Shown one piece after another: positions 1-8,864 of a stretch of 44,259 nt of DNA. The translations under genes were made by a program, and so were the position numbers. Each line of letters opens with the position of its first letter. Position 1 is the stretch's first letter. This DNA is from Phycisphaerae bacterium (GTDB taxonomy: Bacteria; Planctomycetota; Phycisphaerae; Sedimentisphaerales; Anaerohalosphaeraceae), in assembly GCA_014859965.1 (NCBI GenBank), contig JACZKQ010000049.1, positions 1 through 44,259 of the forward strand, given 5' to 3'. The notes under the pieces were generated by a model that saw only the letters and a program-made list of their open reading frames with translations, was not told the origin of the DNA and searched no databases.

Positions 1-42
1 GGGGGATGCGGACTGGGTGGGTGATTTTGCGGCTGCTTTCAT
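1..42 (-). CDS. Start of an unidentified gene running off the left edge
   Basis: Only the first 14 codons (MKAAAKSPTQSASP) lie in the window, so no function can be given. An ATG at 42 is preceded, on the minus strand, by a strong Shine-Dalgarno run (GGAGGAGG) about four bases upstream. A sigma-70-like promoter (TTGACA, 16 bases, TATATT) lies at 101-74. These signals together support a real gene divergent from the exopolysaccharide operon. The lysine/alanine/serine-rich start shows no signal peptide so far. Confidence 0.55.
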   Translation of the reverse strand, partial: MKAAAKSPTQSASP

Positions 43-73
43 TGGGCCTCCTCCTTTTTTGTTTGTCTGTTAG

Positions 74-101
74 AATATAGCACACATTTGGTAAATGTCA
101 A
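74..101 (-). promoter_or_regulatory. Sigma-70-like promoter with operator-like palindrome in its spacer
   Basis: On the minus strand there is a perfect -35 (TTGACA, 101-96), a 16-base spacer and a -10 TATATT (79-74), followed 32 bases later by the start codon at 42. The spacer contains the inverted repeat ACATTT-GGT-AAATGT (84-98), which overlaps the inner edge of the -35. A repressor bound there would block polymerase. Which regulator uses it is unknown. Confidence 0.6.
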
Positions 102-326
102 ATCGGTTGGGGGTGTTTTTTTGAAAAGTTTTTGTGCGGCCGGGGGGCTGGTTTGGATGTTTGGGAATTGTTTTGTTTTGAAAAAACGCCTTAAAACGTG
201 CAGGAAAATGACGGAAAGCGGCTGATTTTGGCTGCGAAACGACAAAAAGGCCTTAAAAAACAGCCCAAAAAATACAAAAAGCGCGCAAAAAGTACGCGTG
301 AGGGAGGTGTTTTCTGAGGAGGAACA

Positions 327-359
327 ATGTCGGGAAGAAGTAGCGGAGGAGCGGAGTAG
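327..359 (+). CDS. Possible 10-residue leader peptide
   Basis: This very short frame (MSGRSSGGAE) has a better Shine-Dalgarno than the BY-kinase gene downstream: GAGGAGG ending four bases before the ATG. It terminates at a TAG inside the tandem repeat array. It could be a leader peptide. It could also be the old start region of a gene separated from its body by repeat expansion, or chance. No family is recognisable. Confidence 0.2.
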   Translation: MSGRSSGGAE

Positions 360-531
360 CGGAGTAGCGGAGTAGCGGAGTAGTGGAGTAGGGTAATAGG
401 GTAGTTGGGTAGTCGAGTAGTCTAGTAGTTTAGTAGGGGGGAGGGGAGGAGAGTAGTCTAGTAGTCGAGTAGTCGAGTAGCGGGGGGAAAGAGAGTAGTC
501 GAGTAGACGAGTAGTTGAGTAGGCGAGATAC
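339..531. repeat. Degenerate octamer tandem repeat (GAGTAGCG/GTAGTCGA type)
   Basis: About twenty imperfect copies of an 8-base unit run head to tail (GAGTAGCG, GAGTAGTG, TAGTCGAG, TAGTCTAG and similar). The register is broken by G-rich stretches near 437-450 and 481-492. Many units carry TAG, so the array is closed in at least one + strand frame and is not coding. A 29-base stretch around 494-522 recurs exactly at about 2820-2848 after the next gene. This is a simple-sequence array, not a CRISPR. Confidence 0.8.
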
Positions 532-562
532 AGGCTCCATGGTTTAGTTGGGGATTTTTGTT

Positions 563-2806
563 ATGAGTGATTTAGACAGATACGATTACAGGGCTGCGGG
601 ACAGGAGATCGTGCAGTTTGAGACGCCGATGGAGGCGCAGGGCGGGTCGGTCGGTGATCTGGTTGGGCCCATTCTGCGGCGGTGGTATGTGGTCCTCGGG
701 ACGTGGATCGTGGTCTGCGGGATCGGGCTGCCGGCGATCTGGTTTCTGATGGAGGATACATTTAATACGCGGGGCCGCGTCCGTATCTCGCCGGTGGTGT
801 CGCGCATCCTGTTCAACGACTCCGATTCCGAGCGGCCGATGCCCAATTACGAGAACTTCATGAACAGTGAAGCGGGCCGCATGGCGAGTCCGACGGTGCT
901 CAATCGCGTGGCCGATGATCTCAAGCCGAAGAACCTGACCCTGTTCGCCGATGCGCCGGATCTGTTCGGCGCGCTGCGGCAGGCGGTCGCGGACGGCGTG
1001 ATCGTTATCGTGCCCGAGAGACGGACGGAATTTGTCAATCTTGCCATGACCAGCAGGTATCCCAGAGAGGCCGAGCAGGTCATCGATTCGCTCATTCGCT
1101 GCTACATGAACGTGATCCGGTCCGAGGAAGACAACAGCAGCGACAGTACGCTGAATGTGTTAGACGAGCAGAAGCGCACGCTCGAAGGCCGCATTACCCT
1201 GCAGATGCAGGAGATCAACCGGCTGTTAGACGAGTTCGGAACGGGCGAGCTGGACGCACGGCAGCAGATGATGCTCCAGACCGTGGCGCGTTTGCAGCAG
1301 GATCTTATCACGGTGACGATACAGCGGATCGCGCTGGAGGCGAGTATGCAGATGCTGACCGACGGGACAGCGGCACCGCGGCCGGAAACGGACCGCCTGG
1401 AGCGGCAGACGGCGTTTCTCAATGCCGACCCGACGGTGCAGTCGCTGACGCAGAATATCCGGCAGTATGAGAACCAGATCATCATCGACCGGCAGATGTT
1501 CAACGAGAAGAATCCCGAACTTCAGAATAAGATCGCCCAGGTAGAGACGTTCAAGTCGCAGTTGGAGGCCAAACGGGCGGAGCTGATCAAGCAGTTCGAC
1601 GCCCGGTATGAGGGCCAGACGGAGAGCCGCCGCGACTACGAGATGGCGCTGGCCAAGGCACAACTGGCGCAGACGCAGGAGCATGAAAAGAAGCTGCGTG
1701 AAGAACTGGAGCGCTATGACAGCGCGACAATGAGCATGGGCCGCAAGCAGCTCAACATCGACGACAAGAAGGCGGAGCTGGAGCGGACGCGCAGTGTATA
1801 CAACCAGATCTGCGACCGGATCGCCGAGATCGAAGTGGAGCAGAAGCGGCCCGCTCGGATATCCATCGCCGAGATGGCCAGCAGCGTGCCGGCGCAGAGC
1901 AAGAAGATGAAGCTGATGGGGGCGATGGTATTCGGCGGGTTCGGGATGGGCGGATTTTTCGCCTTCCTGTTGGCCAAGGCGGACAAGCGGCTGCGGGATA
2001 CGCACGACGTGGTCAAGCGCGTGGGCGTGCGGATCATCGGCACCACCACCAGCGCCAAGGATATCGACAAGCGGATGGTCGGCCAGCAGCTCTCGGACGA
2101 CTACCAGACGATACGGGCGAACCTGGGGCTCGTGAACGGGCACCCCCGGTCGAAGGTGCTCGTTGTGACGAGCCCGGGCATGCGGGACGGCAAGACGACG
2201 TTCTCCGTGAACCTGGCGCTGAGCTTTGCGCAAGCGGGCGAGAAGGTGCTCTTAATCGACGGCGACCTCCGCAAGCCGGACGTGACCGAGACGCTGAATC
2301 TGCCGCGCGGCCTGCGGGGCCTGCAGGACCTGCTGTTCGGCAAGCCGCTGGAGGCGTCGGTCTATGTGGTGAGCCCGTCGGGGCTGCACGTGCTGGCCTC
2401 GGACCACCGCAACGCGAACGATGCGCTGGACCTGCTGGGCCAGGCGCAGACCGTCGAGTGCATGAAGAACATCGCCGAGGGGTACGATCATGTGATCATC
2501 GATACGCCGCCGGTGCTGGCCTTTTCGGATGCGCTGGTATGGGCGAAGATGGCCGACGGTGTGATTCTCACGAGCTTTGCCGAACATACGTCGCGGCCGG
2601 ACCTGCGCGAGGCCATCGACCGGCTGGAGCAGATCGGCATCCGCGTGATCGGCACGGTGCTCAATAATGTGCGGGTCGGCCAGAGCTATCACCGGTACGG
2701 CTATGGCTACGGCTACGGCGGAAACGGAGAGGGTCAGCCGAAGCGGCGAAAGAGGGACAAGAGGCTGCTGCTGGCGTCGGGGGGAGGGGAGAGTAAGAGC
2801 GGTTAG
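563..2806 (+). CDS. Polysaccharide co-polymerase / BY-type tyrosine autokinase (Wzc/CapB-like)
   Basis: A membrane protein that controls exopolysaccharide chain length and assembly. Residue 41-63 and about 450-470 are transmembrane segments flanking a long extracytoplasmic, partly coiled-coil Wzz/GNVR-type region. The cytoplasmic kinase follows: Walker A variant SPGMRDGKTT (about 537-546), Walker A' LLIDGDLRKP (about 564-573) and Walker B HVIIDTPP (about 642-650). The C-terminal tail has the expected tyrosine cluster (YHRYGYGYGYGG), the usual autophosphorylation site. I chose ATG 563 over TTG 548 because it has a GGGG-containing ribosome site at normal spacing; the protein is then 747 residues. 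The sugar transferase gene follows after 100 bases, fitting one operon. The family assignment is firm; the polymer made is unknown. Confidence 0.93.
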   Translation: MSDLDRYDYRAAGQEIVQFETPMEAQGGSVGDLVGPILRRWYVVLGTWIVVCGIGLPAIWFLMEDTFNTRGRVRISPVVSRILFNDSDSERPMPNYENFMNSEAGRMASPTVLNRVADDLKPKNLTLFADAPDLFGALRQAVADGVIVIVPERRTEFVNLAMTSRYPREAEQVIDSLIRCYMNVIRSEEDNSSDSTLNVLDEQKRTLEGRITLQMQEINRLLDEFGTGELDARQQMMLQTVARLQQDLITVTIQRIALEASMQMLTDGTAAPRPETDRLERQTAFLNADPTVQSLTQNIRQYENQIIIDRQMFNEKNPELQNKIAQVETFKSQLEAKRAELIKQFDARYEGQTESRRDYEMALAKAQLAQTQEHEKKLREELERYDSATMSMGRKQLNIDDKKAELERTRSVYNQICDRIAEIEVEQKRPARISIAEMASSVPAQSKKMKLMGAMVFGGFGMGGFFAFLLAKADKRLRDTHDVVKRVGVRIIGTTTSAKDIDKRMVGQQLSDDYQTIRANLGLVNGHPRSKVLVVTSPGMRDGKTTFSVNLALSFAQAGEKVLLIDGDLRKPDVTETLNLPRGLRGLQDLLFGKPLEASVYVVSPSGLHVLASDHRNANDALDLLGQAQTVECMKNIAEGYDHVIIDTPPVLAFSDALVWAKMADGVILTSFAEHTSRPDLREAIDRLEQIGIRVIGTVLNNVRVGQSYHRYGYGYGYGGNGEGQPKRRKRDKRLLLASGGGESKSG

Positions 2807-2818
2807 GCGTTCGGGGGA

Positions 2819-2896
2819 AGTAGTCGAGTAGACGAGTAGTTGAGTAGTCAAGTAGAGGGGAGAAGTAGTGGAGCATCAAACAGTAGTCGAGGAGTA
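2819..2896. repeat. Second octamer tandem repeat array
   Basis: The same 8-base unit family as at 339-531 fills most of the 100-base gap between the kinase and sugar transferase genes. About 29 bases at 2820-2848 are identical to 494-522. The likely ribosome site of the next gene (GGAG/AAGG, 2891-2899) lies at the end of the array, so repeat changes could affect its translation. Confidence 0.75.
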
Positions 2897-2906
2897 AGGC
2901 AGCTTA

Positions 2907-4535
2907 ATGGAAGTGGTGGTTTTTCGCGATTGTGAGGGCAAGGGGAAGAAGCGGCTGGCGTTTGCGCTGGCCGACGAGCGGCTCTGCGCCATGGTTTGGG
3001 ACGCCCATCTGGCCGCAAGGGGCGACCGCACGACGACGTTTGCGATTCCCCGGCACTGGCAATCGGCGCATCGCAACGCCGACGTTCCCGTTATCCGCTA
3101 TGGCCGCAAGGCGGCTATTGATTTTGCATCGCTCGACGGCGACGGCAGGGCGGAGTGGCTGGTGATATCAAACGGCGCGTCGCTGTGCAAGGCGAACCAC
3201 GAGTGGCTCGAACAGCACGTCAAGGAGACCCCGGCGGACGTCGTATGCGTGACGCTGGACCCCGGGCTGGCCGGCTACCATGAAAAGATCCGCACGACGC
3301 GCGACAATGAGATCGTCGGCTGGAGGCGGTACTATGGCGACGGCGTCGAACTGTGCGAGATCCCGAAGGACTGGCCGCACCGGATCTTCATCCGCAACGC
3401 CGCGATCCGCAAGATACTGCCGGGCAAGGCGCTGACGAATGATTTTGCGCGATTCGCGGCGGCCTGTTCGGCGCAGGCGCTTAAGGTCATCAGTCTGAGG
3501 GCGGCCGGCAGTGTGCTCGACCTCGACAGCGAAGAAGGCCTGCTGGGCCTGATGCACGTCATGGGTCCTTCCGCATCGCGCGGCAGCGGGCAGGGTCCGG
3601 AGACGCTTGGCGCAGGGGCGCGGATCGTTGGGTCGGCTGCCTTCGGCCGAGGCGTTCGCATCGGCGACGGGGCGGTGATCGTGGGGCCGGCGGTATTGGG
3701 CGACGGTGTACACATCGGCGACCGGGCGATCGTCAAAGGCGCGATCGTCGCGCGGCAGGCGCACATCCCGGCCGGGGCGGTGGTCCGGGACCGCGTGGTA
3801 ACAGACAGCCGGGCCTTTGAGGGCAATGGCGCTGTTGAGACGCCGCGCCGTAAACATGTTCTACGGAACTTTGCGGAAAACGGCGGCTTCGAACGCGACT
3901 ATTTCAGGACGTGGCGGACGTGGTCTTACCCGCGATACATCAAGCGGCTGTTCGACGTCGCGGCGTCGTCTGCCATCCTGCTGTTGTTTGTGCCGTTCTT
4001 CCCGGTGGTCGCCGCGGCCATCAAGTTCAGTTCGCCCGGCCCGGTGTTCTACCGGGCGCGCCGGCAGGGGCTGGGAGGCAAGGCGTTTGACTGCTTGAAA
4101 CTGCGGACGATGGTGCCCACCGCCGAGGGCATGCAGGAGAAGCTGCGGGCGGTCAATCAGGTCGACGGGCCGCAGTTCAAGATGGAAAACGATCCGCGGG
4201 TCAACGCGGTGGGGCGGTTTCTGAGGGATACGAATCTCGACGAGATTCCGCAGTTCATCAACGTGCTCCGCGGGGAGATGAGCGTGATCGGGCCGCGGCC
4301 CTCGCCGGAACATGAAAACGCCGGCTGCCCCCAATGGCGGTACGCGCGGCTGTCGGTGCGGCCGGGCATTACCGGGCTGTGGCAACTGTGCCGCACGCGC
4401 GAGGAGGGAAAGGATTTTCAGGAGTGGGTGCACTACGACAGCACGTACGTGAGAAAACTGTCGTTCGGGATGGATTTCTGGATATTCTGGAAGACGGCGC
4501 AGAAGCTGATCAACGATTTTGTGGATCAGTTCTAG
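2907..4535 (+). CDS. Fused nucleotidyltransferase-like / left-handed beta-helix / initiating sugar-phosphate transferase
   Basis: The C-terminal part (about 343-542) is a bacterial sugar transferase that links the first sugar phosphate to undecaprenyl phosphate at the inner membrane. It has a membrane segment about 350-373, then FYRARRQGLGGKAFDCLKLR, the acidic DEIPQFINVLRGEMSVIGPR block and RPGITGLWQL. Most members of this family have a plain membrane N-terminus. Here residues 1-200 instead resemble a sugar nucleotidyltransferase fold (TTRDNEIVGWRRYYGD, DWPHRIFI), and residues 231-298 are hexapeptide repeats of a left-handed beta-helix (GARIVGSAAF, VRIGDGAVIVG, VHIGDRAIV). The three-part architecture is seen directly; the N-terminal activity is inferred and it may be only a regulatory or degenerate domain. 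It sits between the BY-kinase and the TPR protein, as expected for a first-step transferase. Confidence 0.88.
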   Translation: MEVVVFRDCEGKGKKRLAFALADERLCAMVWDAHLAARGDRTTTFAIPRHWQSAHRNADVPVIRYGRKAAIDFASLDGDGRAEWLVISNGASLCKANHEWLEQHVKETPADVVCVTLDPGLAGYHEKIRTTRDNEIVGWRRYYGDGVELCEIPKDWPHRIFIRNAAIRKILPGKALTNDFARFAAACSAQALKVISLRAAGSVLDLDSEEGLLGLMHVMGPSASRGSGQGPETLGAGARIVGSAAFGRGVRIGDGAVIVGPAVLGDGVHIGDRAIVKGAIVARQAHIPAGAVVRDRVVTDSRAFEGNGAVETPRRKHVLRNFAENGGFERDYFRTWRTWSYPRYIKRLFDVAASSAILLLFVPFFPVVAAAIKFSSPGPVFYRARRQGLGGKAFDCLKLRTMVPTAEGMQEKLRAVNQVDGPQFKMENDPRVNAVGRFLRDTNLDEIPQFINVLRGEMSVIGPRPSPEHENAGCPQWRYARLSVRPGITGLWQLCRTREEGKDFQEWVHYDSTYVRKLSFGMDFWIFWKTAQKLINDFVDQF

Positions 4536-4543
4536 GGGCAGCC

Positions 4544-4584
4544 GTTAGCTCTTAGCTCTTAGCCTTTAGCGATTAGCTGTTAGC
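4544..4584. repeat. TTAGC-type short tandem repeat
   Basis: Five to six imperfect copies of a 7-8 base unit ending in TTAGC (GTTAGCTC, TTAGCTC, TTAGCCT, TTAGCGA, TTAGCTG) lie just after the sugar transferase stop. No role is known. It differs in sequence from the octamer arrays at 339-531 and 2819-2896. Confidence 0.6.
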
Positions 4585-4665
4585 GGGAATGAGGGAGCGG
4601 GGGAGTCGGAGAAGACGCTTTTCTTAAAATAGCACAGCAGGAGTTATTGACAGGGGACGGATACG

Positions 4666-7600
4666 ATGGCACGAGTGCGAATCAACTGGAAGCTGATTGT
4701 TGTTTTATTCATCGCGGTGGTGGTGCTGGCTGTGGCTGCGGTCGGGCTGCGCCAGTGGAACCGCGGTCAGCGTGCCGGCAAAGGGCTCAACCTGGGATTG
4801 GCCGCGTACGACGCGAAAGACTGGGATGCGGCGGCCAGCAACCTGGGCCGGTACCTTGGCGTCGCCGGAGACGACGCGGAGATCCTGAACAAGTACGCCG
4901 AGTCCCAACTGAGACGGCGGCCTGCGAAGGGGCCCAATATCAACCAGGCGATCAATGCATATCGCCGCGTGCTGCGTCTGGACGAGGACCCCGAACTCGA
5001 CGCCGTCCGCCGGGAGGCGGCCGTTCAGCTCATCGGGCTCTACCTGCAGATGAACATCGCCAGCGAGGCGGAACTGATCGCCACGCAGCAGCTTGAAAAG
5101 GGCAGCGACCACGAGATACGCCGCATGCTGGCGACGGCCTACATGAAGCAGCGCAAGTTCCCAGAAGCTGCAAAGGAACTCGGCGCGATTATCAAGGACG
5201 ATCCGTCGGCGGTGACTGCATACGGGCTGATGGCGGAACTCGCCGAGCAGAGACCGCAGGACATGCCGCAGGGCGCTGAATACTGGTACAACGAGGCCAT
5301 TCGAAACAATCCCGAGTCGGCTCACGCTCTGCTGCTCAGAGGGCTCTACTTCCTTGCAAAGGACCGCAACAAGGACGCTCTGGCGGACTTCGAGGCGGCC
5401 CAGGGCAAGGATGTGTCCGAGATGCGAATCCGGCTGGCGCTGGCCGAGGGATTTCTCAAGGCGGGCCAGGTCGAGCAGGCCGAGACGCATCTGGCTGCCG
5501 CCAGGGCCCAGGACCCTTCATCATTAGGGCTGTGGATGACGTGGGCGAACCTCGCCCTGCGTTCGCAGTCGACCGACAAGATACGGCAGATCGCCGACGA
5601 GGGCCTGGCATCGCTGACTTCTGAGGTGCTCAGTTTTATGCCCGTGGCGACGGAGTTGTACGTCCGGACCGGCGACTATGAAAAGGCGGCCGACTGTATC
5701 GAGCGGCTCAGAAAGGGCGACGGCGAATCGTCCATGATCGCCTTTCTGGAGGGTCTCCTTGCCGAGCAGCAGGGGTTGTGGGCCGACGCGCTGGCCAGGT
5801 ACCGCCAGGCGACGGATCTCGGCATGCAGTCCGAACAGGTGCAGCTGCGGATGGCGTCGGCGCTCGTGCGATTAGGCGACCGGGTGTCGGCGATCGCGCA
5901 GTTGCGGAGCATGGTCAACAAGAACGAAAACGCCTACCGCGCACGGGCCCTGCTGGCGCGGCTGCTGGCCGATAATGGCCGGTACACCGAAGCCGCCGAA
6001 CACGGCAGGACGCTGGCCCTGCAGAGGCCGGCGCTGGTGGAGGGGCATCTGATCCATCTGCAGGCACAGATACGCCGCCTCGCCGCCGAGAAAACGCCGG
6101 CCGACAGCACCGCGTGGGACACTGTTGAAAACGATCTGAAGCGACTCGACGAAAGCGTTGAAGACGTCATGGGCGTCAAGGTGATGAGGGTCTACGCCGC
6201 CATGCAGCGGGGACGTCTGGACAAGGCCGCCGAAATCGTCGCCGACCTGAAGACGCAGTACCCGAAAGAAACCCAGCCGCGCCTCATAGAAATCGAGGTC
6301 CTCGTCGCCGGCAAGCAGACGGCCGAGGCGATGACGGCGCTCGACGGCGTTATGCGGGACTTCCCGCAGTCGATGCTGGCGGTGTCGTACATGGTCAATC
6401 TGCTCGCCGGCGAAGGCGATTACGAGCAGTGCCGCACCGTGCTCACGAGCGCCTTGTCGCGGGCCCAGCGGCCTGAGGACGTCCGCTCGCTCAATCTGCT
6501 GCTGGCCGATGTGTATGCCCGGACCAACAGCATCGAAAAGGCGACCGAGCTTATGCACACCGTGTCGCAGCAACTGCCGAACGACGTCCCGGTCATGCGC
6601 AAGCTTCTGACGTACCGGCGCACACTCGGCCAGACGGACGGGCTGCAAGCGCTGATCGACCGCATCAAGACGGTGGAAGGCCCGCAGGGCTGGCAATGGC
6701 GTTACGAGCAGGCTGCGTTGTGGTTTGCGCTCGATGCCGCGGCGTTCGATCAGGAGTGGCCCCAGGCCGTGGCCCTGCTGAGAGAAAACATCGCCGCCAA
6801 TCCCGAAGATCAGATGAGCCGACGGCTGCTTGCCGCTTGTTATGAACGGGCCGGCCGCCAGCATCTGGCGATCTCGGTTTATACGCAGGCCCTTGAGCGG
6901 GCCCCCGGCGACGTTGACGTCATCGTACCCGCCGTGGCGATGCTCTACAGGGCCCAGCGCTATGAACAAGCCGATGCGATCCTCGACCGGGCCGTGCGCA
7001 GCAATGCCGTCAACGCGGCGGACGACCGCCTGTCACGCCTGATGCTCAGCCGGCATGAACGCGAAGGCGAGTATGATTCGGCCGGGGCGCTACTGGAAAA
7101 CCTGCTCTCCGGCGATCCGGACAACAAAGATGACCGCTTCACCCTTGCGCTGATCCGCATGCTTCAGAACGACCATCAGAAAGCCCGCGAACTGCTCGGT
7201 CAGTTGCGGGTGCAGGACGCCGATTACATGCCCGCGGCCGCGGGTCTGGTGGAGTTGAGTATCCGGGAGGACAAGCGGGAAGAGGCTCTGAAGCTGTGCG
7301 ATGAAATGATCGGCCGGCTGAACAGCGCGGCGGCCTACATCCTGCGAAGCCGGGCGTACGTGCGGCTCGCTGAGTTCGACAAGGCCAAGGCCGACATGGA
7401 TAGGGCCATCGGCATGGAGCCGGAAAACGCGCGCAACATGCAGCTCAAGGCCGAGTTTCACCGAACGATCGGCGAACTCGACGAGGCGATTGCCGCTGCC
7501 GACAAGGCACTCGCCATGGTGCCCGACGATTTCAGCGCACAGAAGCAGATGGTGTTTCTGCTGCTCGCCGCCCCGGACAAGGCGCGGATGGAGCGGGGCC

Positions 7601-8856
7601 GACTGCTCATGGAAAAGGCGCTCCAGGCCAGAAGCGAAGACGGCGATCTGCTCGTTGCCAAAGCGACGATGCTGATGCAGCAGGGCACCGCGCCGGCGCT
7701 CGACGAGTCGGAGCGAACACTTCGCGGCGTGGTCCGGCTCAACCCCGCAAACGAACGCGCCTGGGCGCTGCTGGCTACGGTCTATTTGAACCGCAACGAT
7801 CTGGCCAAATCTTTTGATGCGGCGACCGAAGGCCTGATGCACCTGCCGCAGAACCGGACGCTGATGATGATCAAGGCGCACATCGAAGCTGCCCGATCTC
7901 CGGAACTGGCCCTCGGCACGCTCCGCCAACTCGCCCGGGAGCATCCCGACGACGTGCAGATTGCCATTGACCTGGCGATGACGCAGGTGCAGGCCGGTCA
8001 GTCTCAGGAAGCCATCCAGTTTCTGGAGCAGAGACTCGCCTCAACCGCCGAAGCGAACCGTCGCCGACTCGATATCGCCCTGGCGGTTGCCCTCTACGAG
8101 AGCGGCCGCATGCCCGAGGCCGGCCAGAAATTCGACGCCCTTTATGCCGCGGCGCCCGATGACGCGTCCATCGTCGTCGCCCACACGCAGGTGCTGGGCA
8201 AACGCAAGGCATGGTCGGAACTGACGGCCGTCGCCGTGGACTGGTGCGGCCGGCATCTCGACGCGGCGGGGGTGGTGAACACAATCGTGCAGGGACTGAT
8301 CACAAACGAAGATGCCCCTGACGAGGCAAAGAAGACCGCGGAAGGCATTCTCACGCAGGTCCTGGCGGTCAACGCCAGGTCGGTCGAAGCCCTTAACACG
8401 ATGGCCTTGCTCATGCACATGCAGGGCCGAACAACCGAGGCGGCGACCTACTATCAGAAGGTCCTCGACATCGAGCCGGAGCGGCTGGTGGTGCTCAACA
8501 ACCTCGCCTGGATACTGTGCGAAGAGCAGAAGCAATATGCGAAGGCCCGCCAACTCGTCAACCAGGGCCTCGCCGTAAATCCCAACTATATCGACCTGAT
8601 CGATACCAGCGGCATGATCTACCTGCGGACCGGCGAATACGACAAGGCCGCGGCGGAATTCAACAAATGTCTAAAGCTGTACCCGCAGCACGCGCCGGGG
8701 CGGGCAGGCTCTCTTCTGCATCTGGCCCAGACCTATGAGAAGATGGGCCGCAAACAGGAAGCCATCGATCACGTGAGAAAAGCCATCGAGCACGGCGGCC
8801 TTGGCGGCGAAGATCTGAAGGCAGCCGAAGCGCTTCTGGATAGACTGGTTAATTAG
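4666..8856 (+). CDS. Large membrane-anchored TPR protein of the exopolysaccharide operon
   Basis: A 1396-residue protein with one N-terminal membrane segment (about 8-25, IVVLFIAVVVLAVAAVG) and no lipobox, so it is probably anchored with its bulk in the periplasm. The rest is a nearly continuous array of tetratricopeptide repeats. Typical units include AINAYRRVLRLD (about 96-107), EAATYYQKVLDIEPE and YDKAAAEFNKCLKLYPQHAPGR near the end. TPR arrays bind other proteins and commonly act in polymer export or chain handling. In place and size it recalls the TPR proteins of PEP-CTERM/exopolysaccharide loci (PrsT-like), but that equivalence is inferred. The ATG at 4666 follows an AGGGGAC ribosome site. 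The luxR-type gene starts eight bases after its stop. Confidence 0.85.
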   Translation: MARVRINWKLIVVLFIAVVVLAVAAVGLRQWNRGQRAGKGLNLGLAAYDAKDWDAAASNLGRYLGVAGDDAEILNKYAESQLRRRPAKGPNINQAINAYRRVLRLDEDPELDAVRREAAVQLIGLYLQMNIASEAELIATQQLEKGSDHEIRRMLATAYMKQRKFPEAAKELGAIIKDDPSAVTAYGLMAELAEQRPQDMPQGAEYWYNEAIRNNPESAHALLLRGLYFLAKDRNKDALADFEAAQGKDVSEMRIRLALAEGFLKAGQVEQAETHLAAARAQDPSSLGLWMTWANLALRSQSTDKIRQIADEGLASLTSEVLSFMPVATELYVRTGDYEKAADCIERLRKGDGESSMIAFLEGLLAEQQGLWADALARYRQATDLGMQSEQVQLRMASALVRLGDRVSAIAQLRSMVNKNENAYRARALLARLLADNGRYTEAAEHGRTLALQRPALVEGHLIHLQAQIRRLAAEKTPADSTAWDTVENDLKRLDESVEDVMGVKVMRVYAAMQRGRLDKAAEIVADLKTQYPKETQPRLIEIEVLVAGKQTAEAMTALDGVMRDFPQSMLAVSYMVNLLAGEGDYEQCRTVLTSALSRAQRPEDVRSLNLLLADVYARTNSIEKATELMHTVSQQLPNDVPVMRKLLTYRRTLGQTDGLQALIDRIKTVEGPQGWQWRYEQAALWFALDAAAFDQEWPQAVALLRENIAANPEDQMSRRLLAACYERAGRQHLAISVYTQALERAPGDVDVIVPAVAMLYRAQRYEQADAILDRAVRSNAVNAADDRLSRLMLSRHEREGEYDSAGALLENLLSGDPDNKDDRFTLALIRMLQNDHQKARELLGQLRVQDADYMPAAAGLVELSIREDKREEALKLCDEMIGRLNSAAAYILRSRAYVRLAEFDKAKADMDRAIGMEPENARNMQLKAEFHRTIGELDEAIAAADKALAMVPDDFSAQKQMVFLLLAAPDKARMERGRLLMEKALQARSEDGDLLVAKATMLMQQGTAPALDESERTLRGVVRLNPANERAWALLATVYLNRNDLAKSFDAATEGLMHLPQNRTLMMIKAHIEAARSPELALGTLRQLAREHPDDVQIAIDLAMTQVQAGQSQEAIQFLEQRLASTAEANRRRLDIALAVALYESGRMPEAGQKFDALYAAAPDDASIVVAHTQVLGKRKAWSELTAVAVDWCGRHLDAAGVVNTIVQGLITNEDAPDEAKKTAEGILTQVLAVNARSVEALNTMALLMHMQGRTTEAATYYQKVLDIEPERLVVLNNLAWILCEEQKQYAKARQLVNQGLAVNPNYIDLIDTSGMIYLRTGEYDKAAAEFNKCLKLYPQHAPGRAGSLLHLAQTYEKMGRKQEAIDHVRKAIEHGGLGGEDLKAAEALLDRLVN

Positions 8857-8864
8857 GACGATGC

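Larger units (their letters stand above)
102..562. other. Long non-coding leader before the exopolysaccharide operon
   Basis: No convincing gene is seen here. The first part (about 100-310) is relatively AT-rich with A/T runs. At 316-329 a strong Shine-Dalgarno (GAGGAGG) precedes an ATG opening an 11-codon frame (MSGRSSGGAE, stop 357-359), whose last codons run into the tandem repeats. The remainder to about 530 is the octamer repeat array. No confident promoter for the operon was identified. Confidence 0.5.

Noticed and set aside
339..531. Possible CRISPR array
   Set aside because: The unit is eight bases with no unique spacers; it is a simple tandem repeat.
1226..2233. 335-codon open frame on the minus strand inside the BY-kinase gene
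   Set aside because: It mirrors a well-supported kinase gene, is rich in arginine, histidine and leucine as expected for an antisense frame in GC-rich DNA, and shows no motif.
5872..6969. 365-codon minus-strand frame inside the TPR gene
   Set aside because: The plus strand carries clear TPR repeats; the minus frame has the composition of a shadow and no ribosome site.
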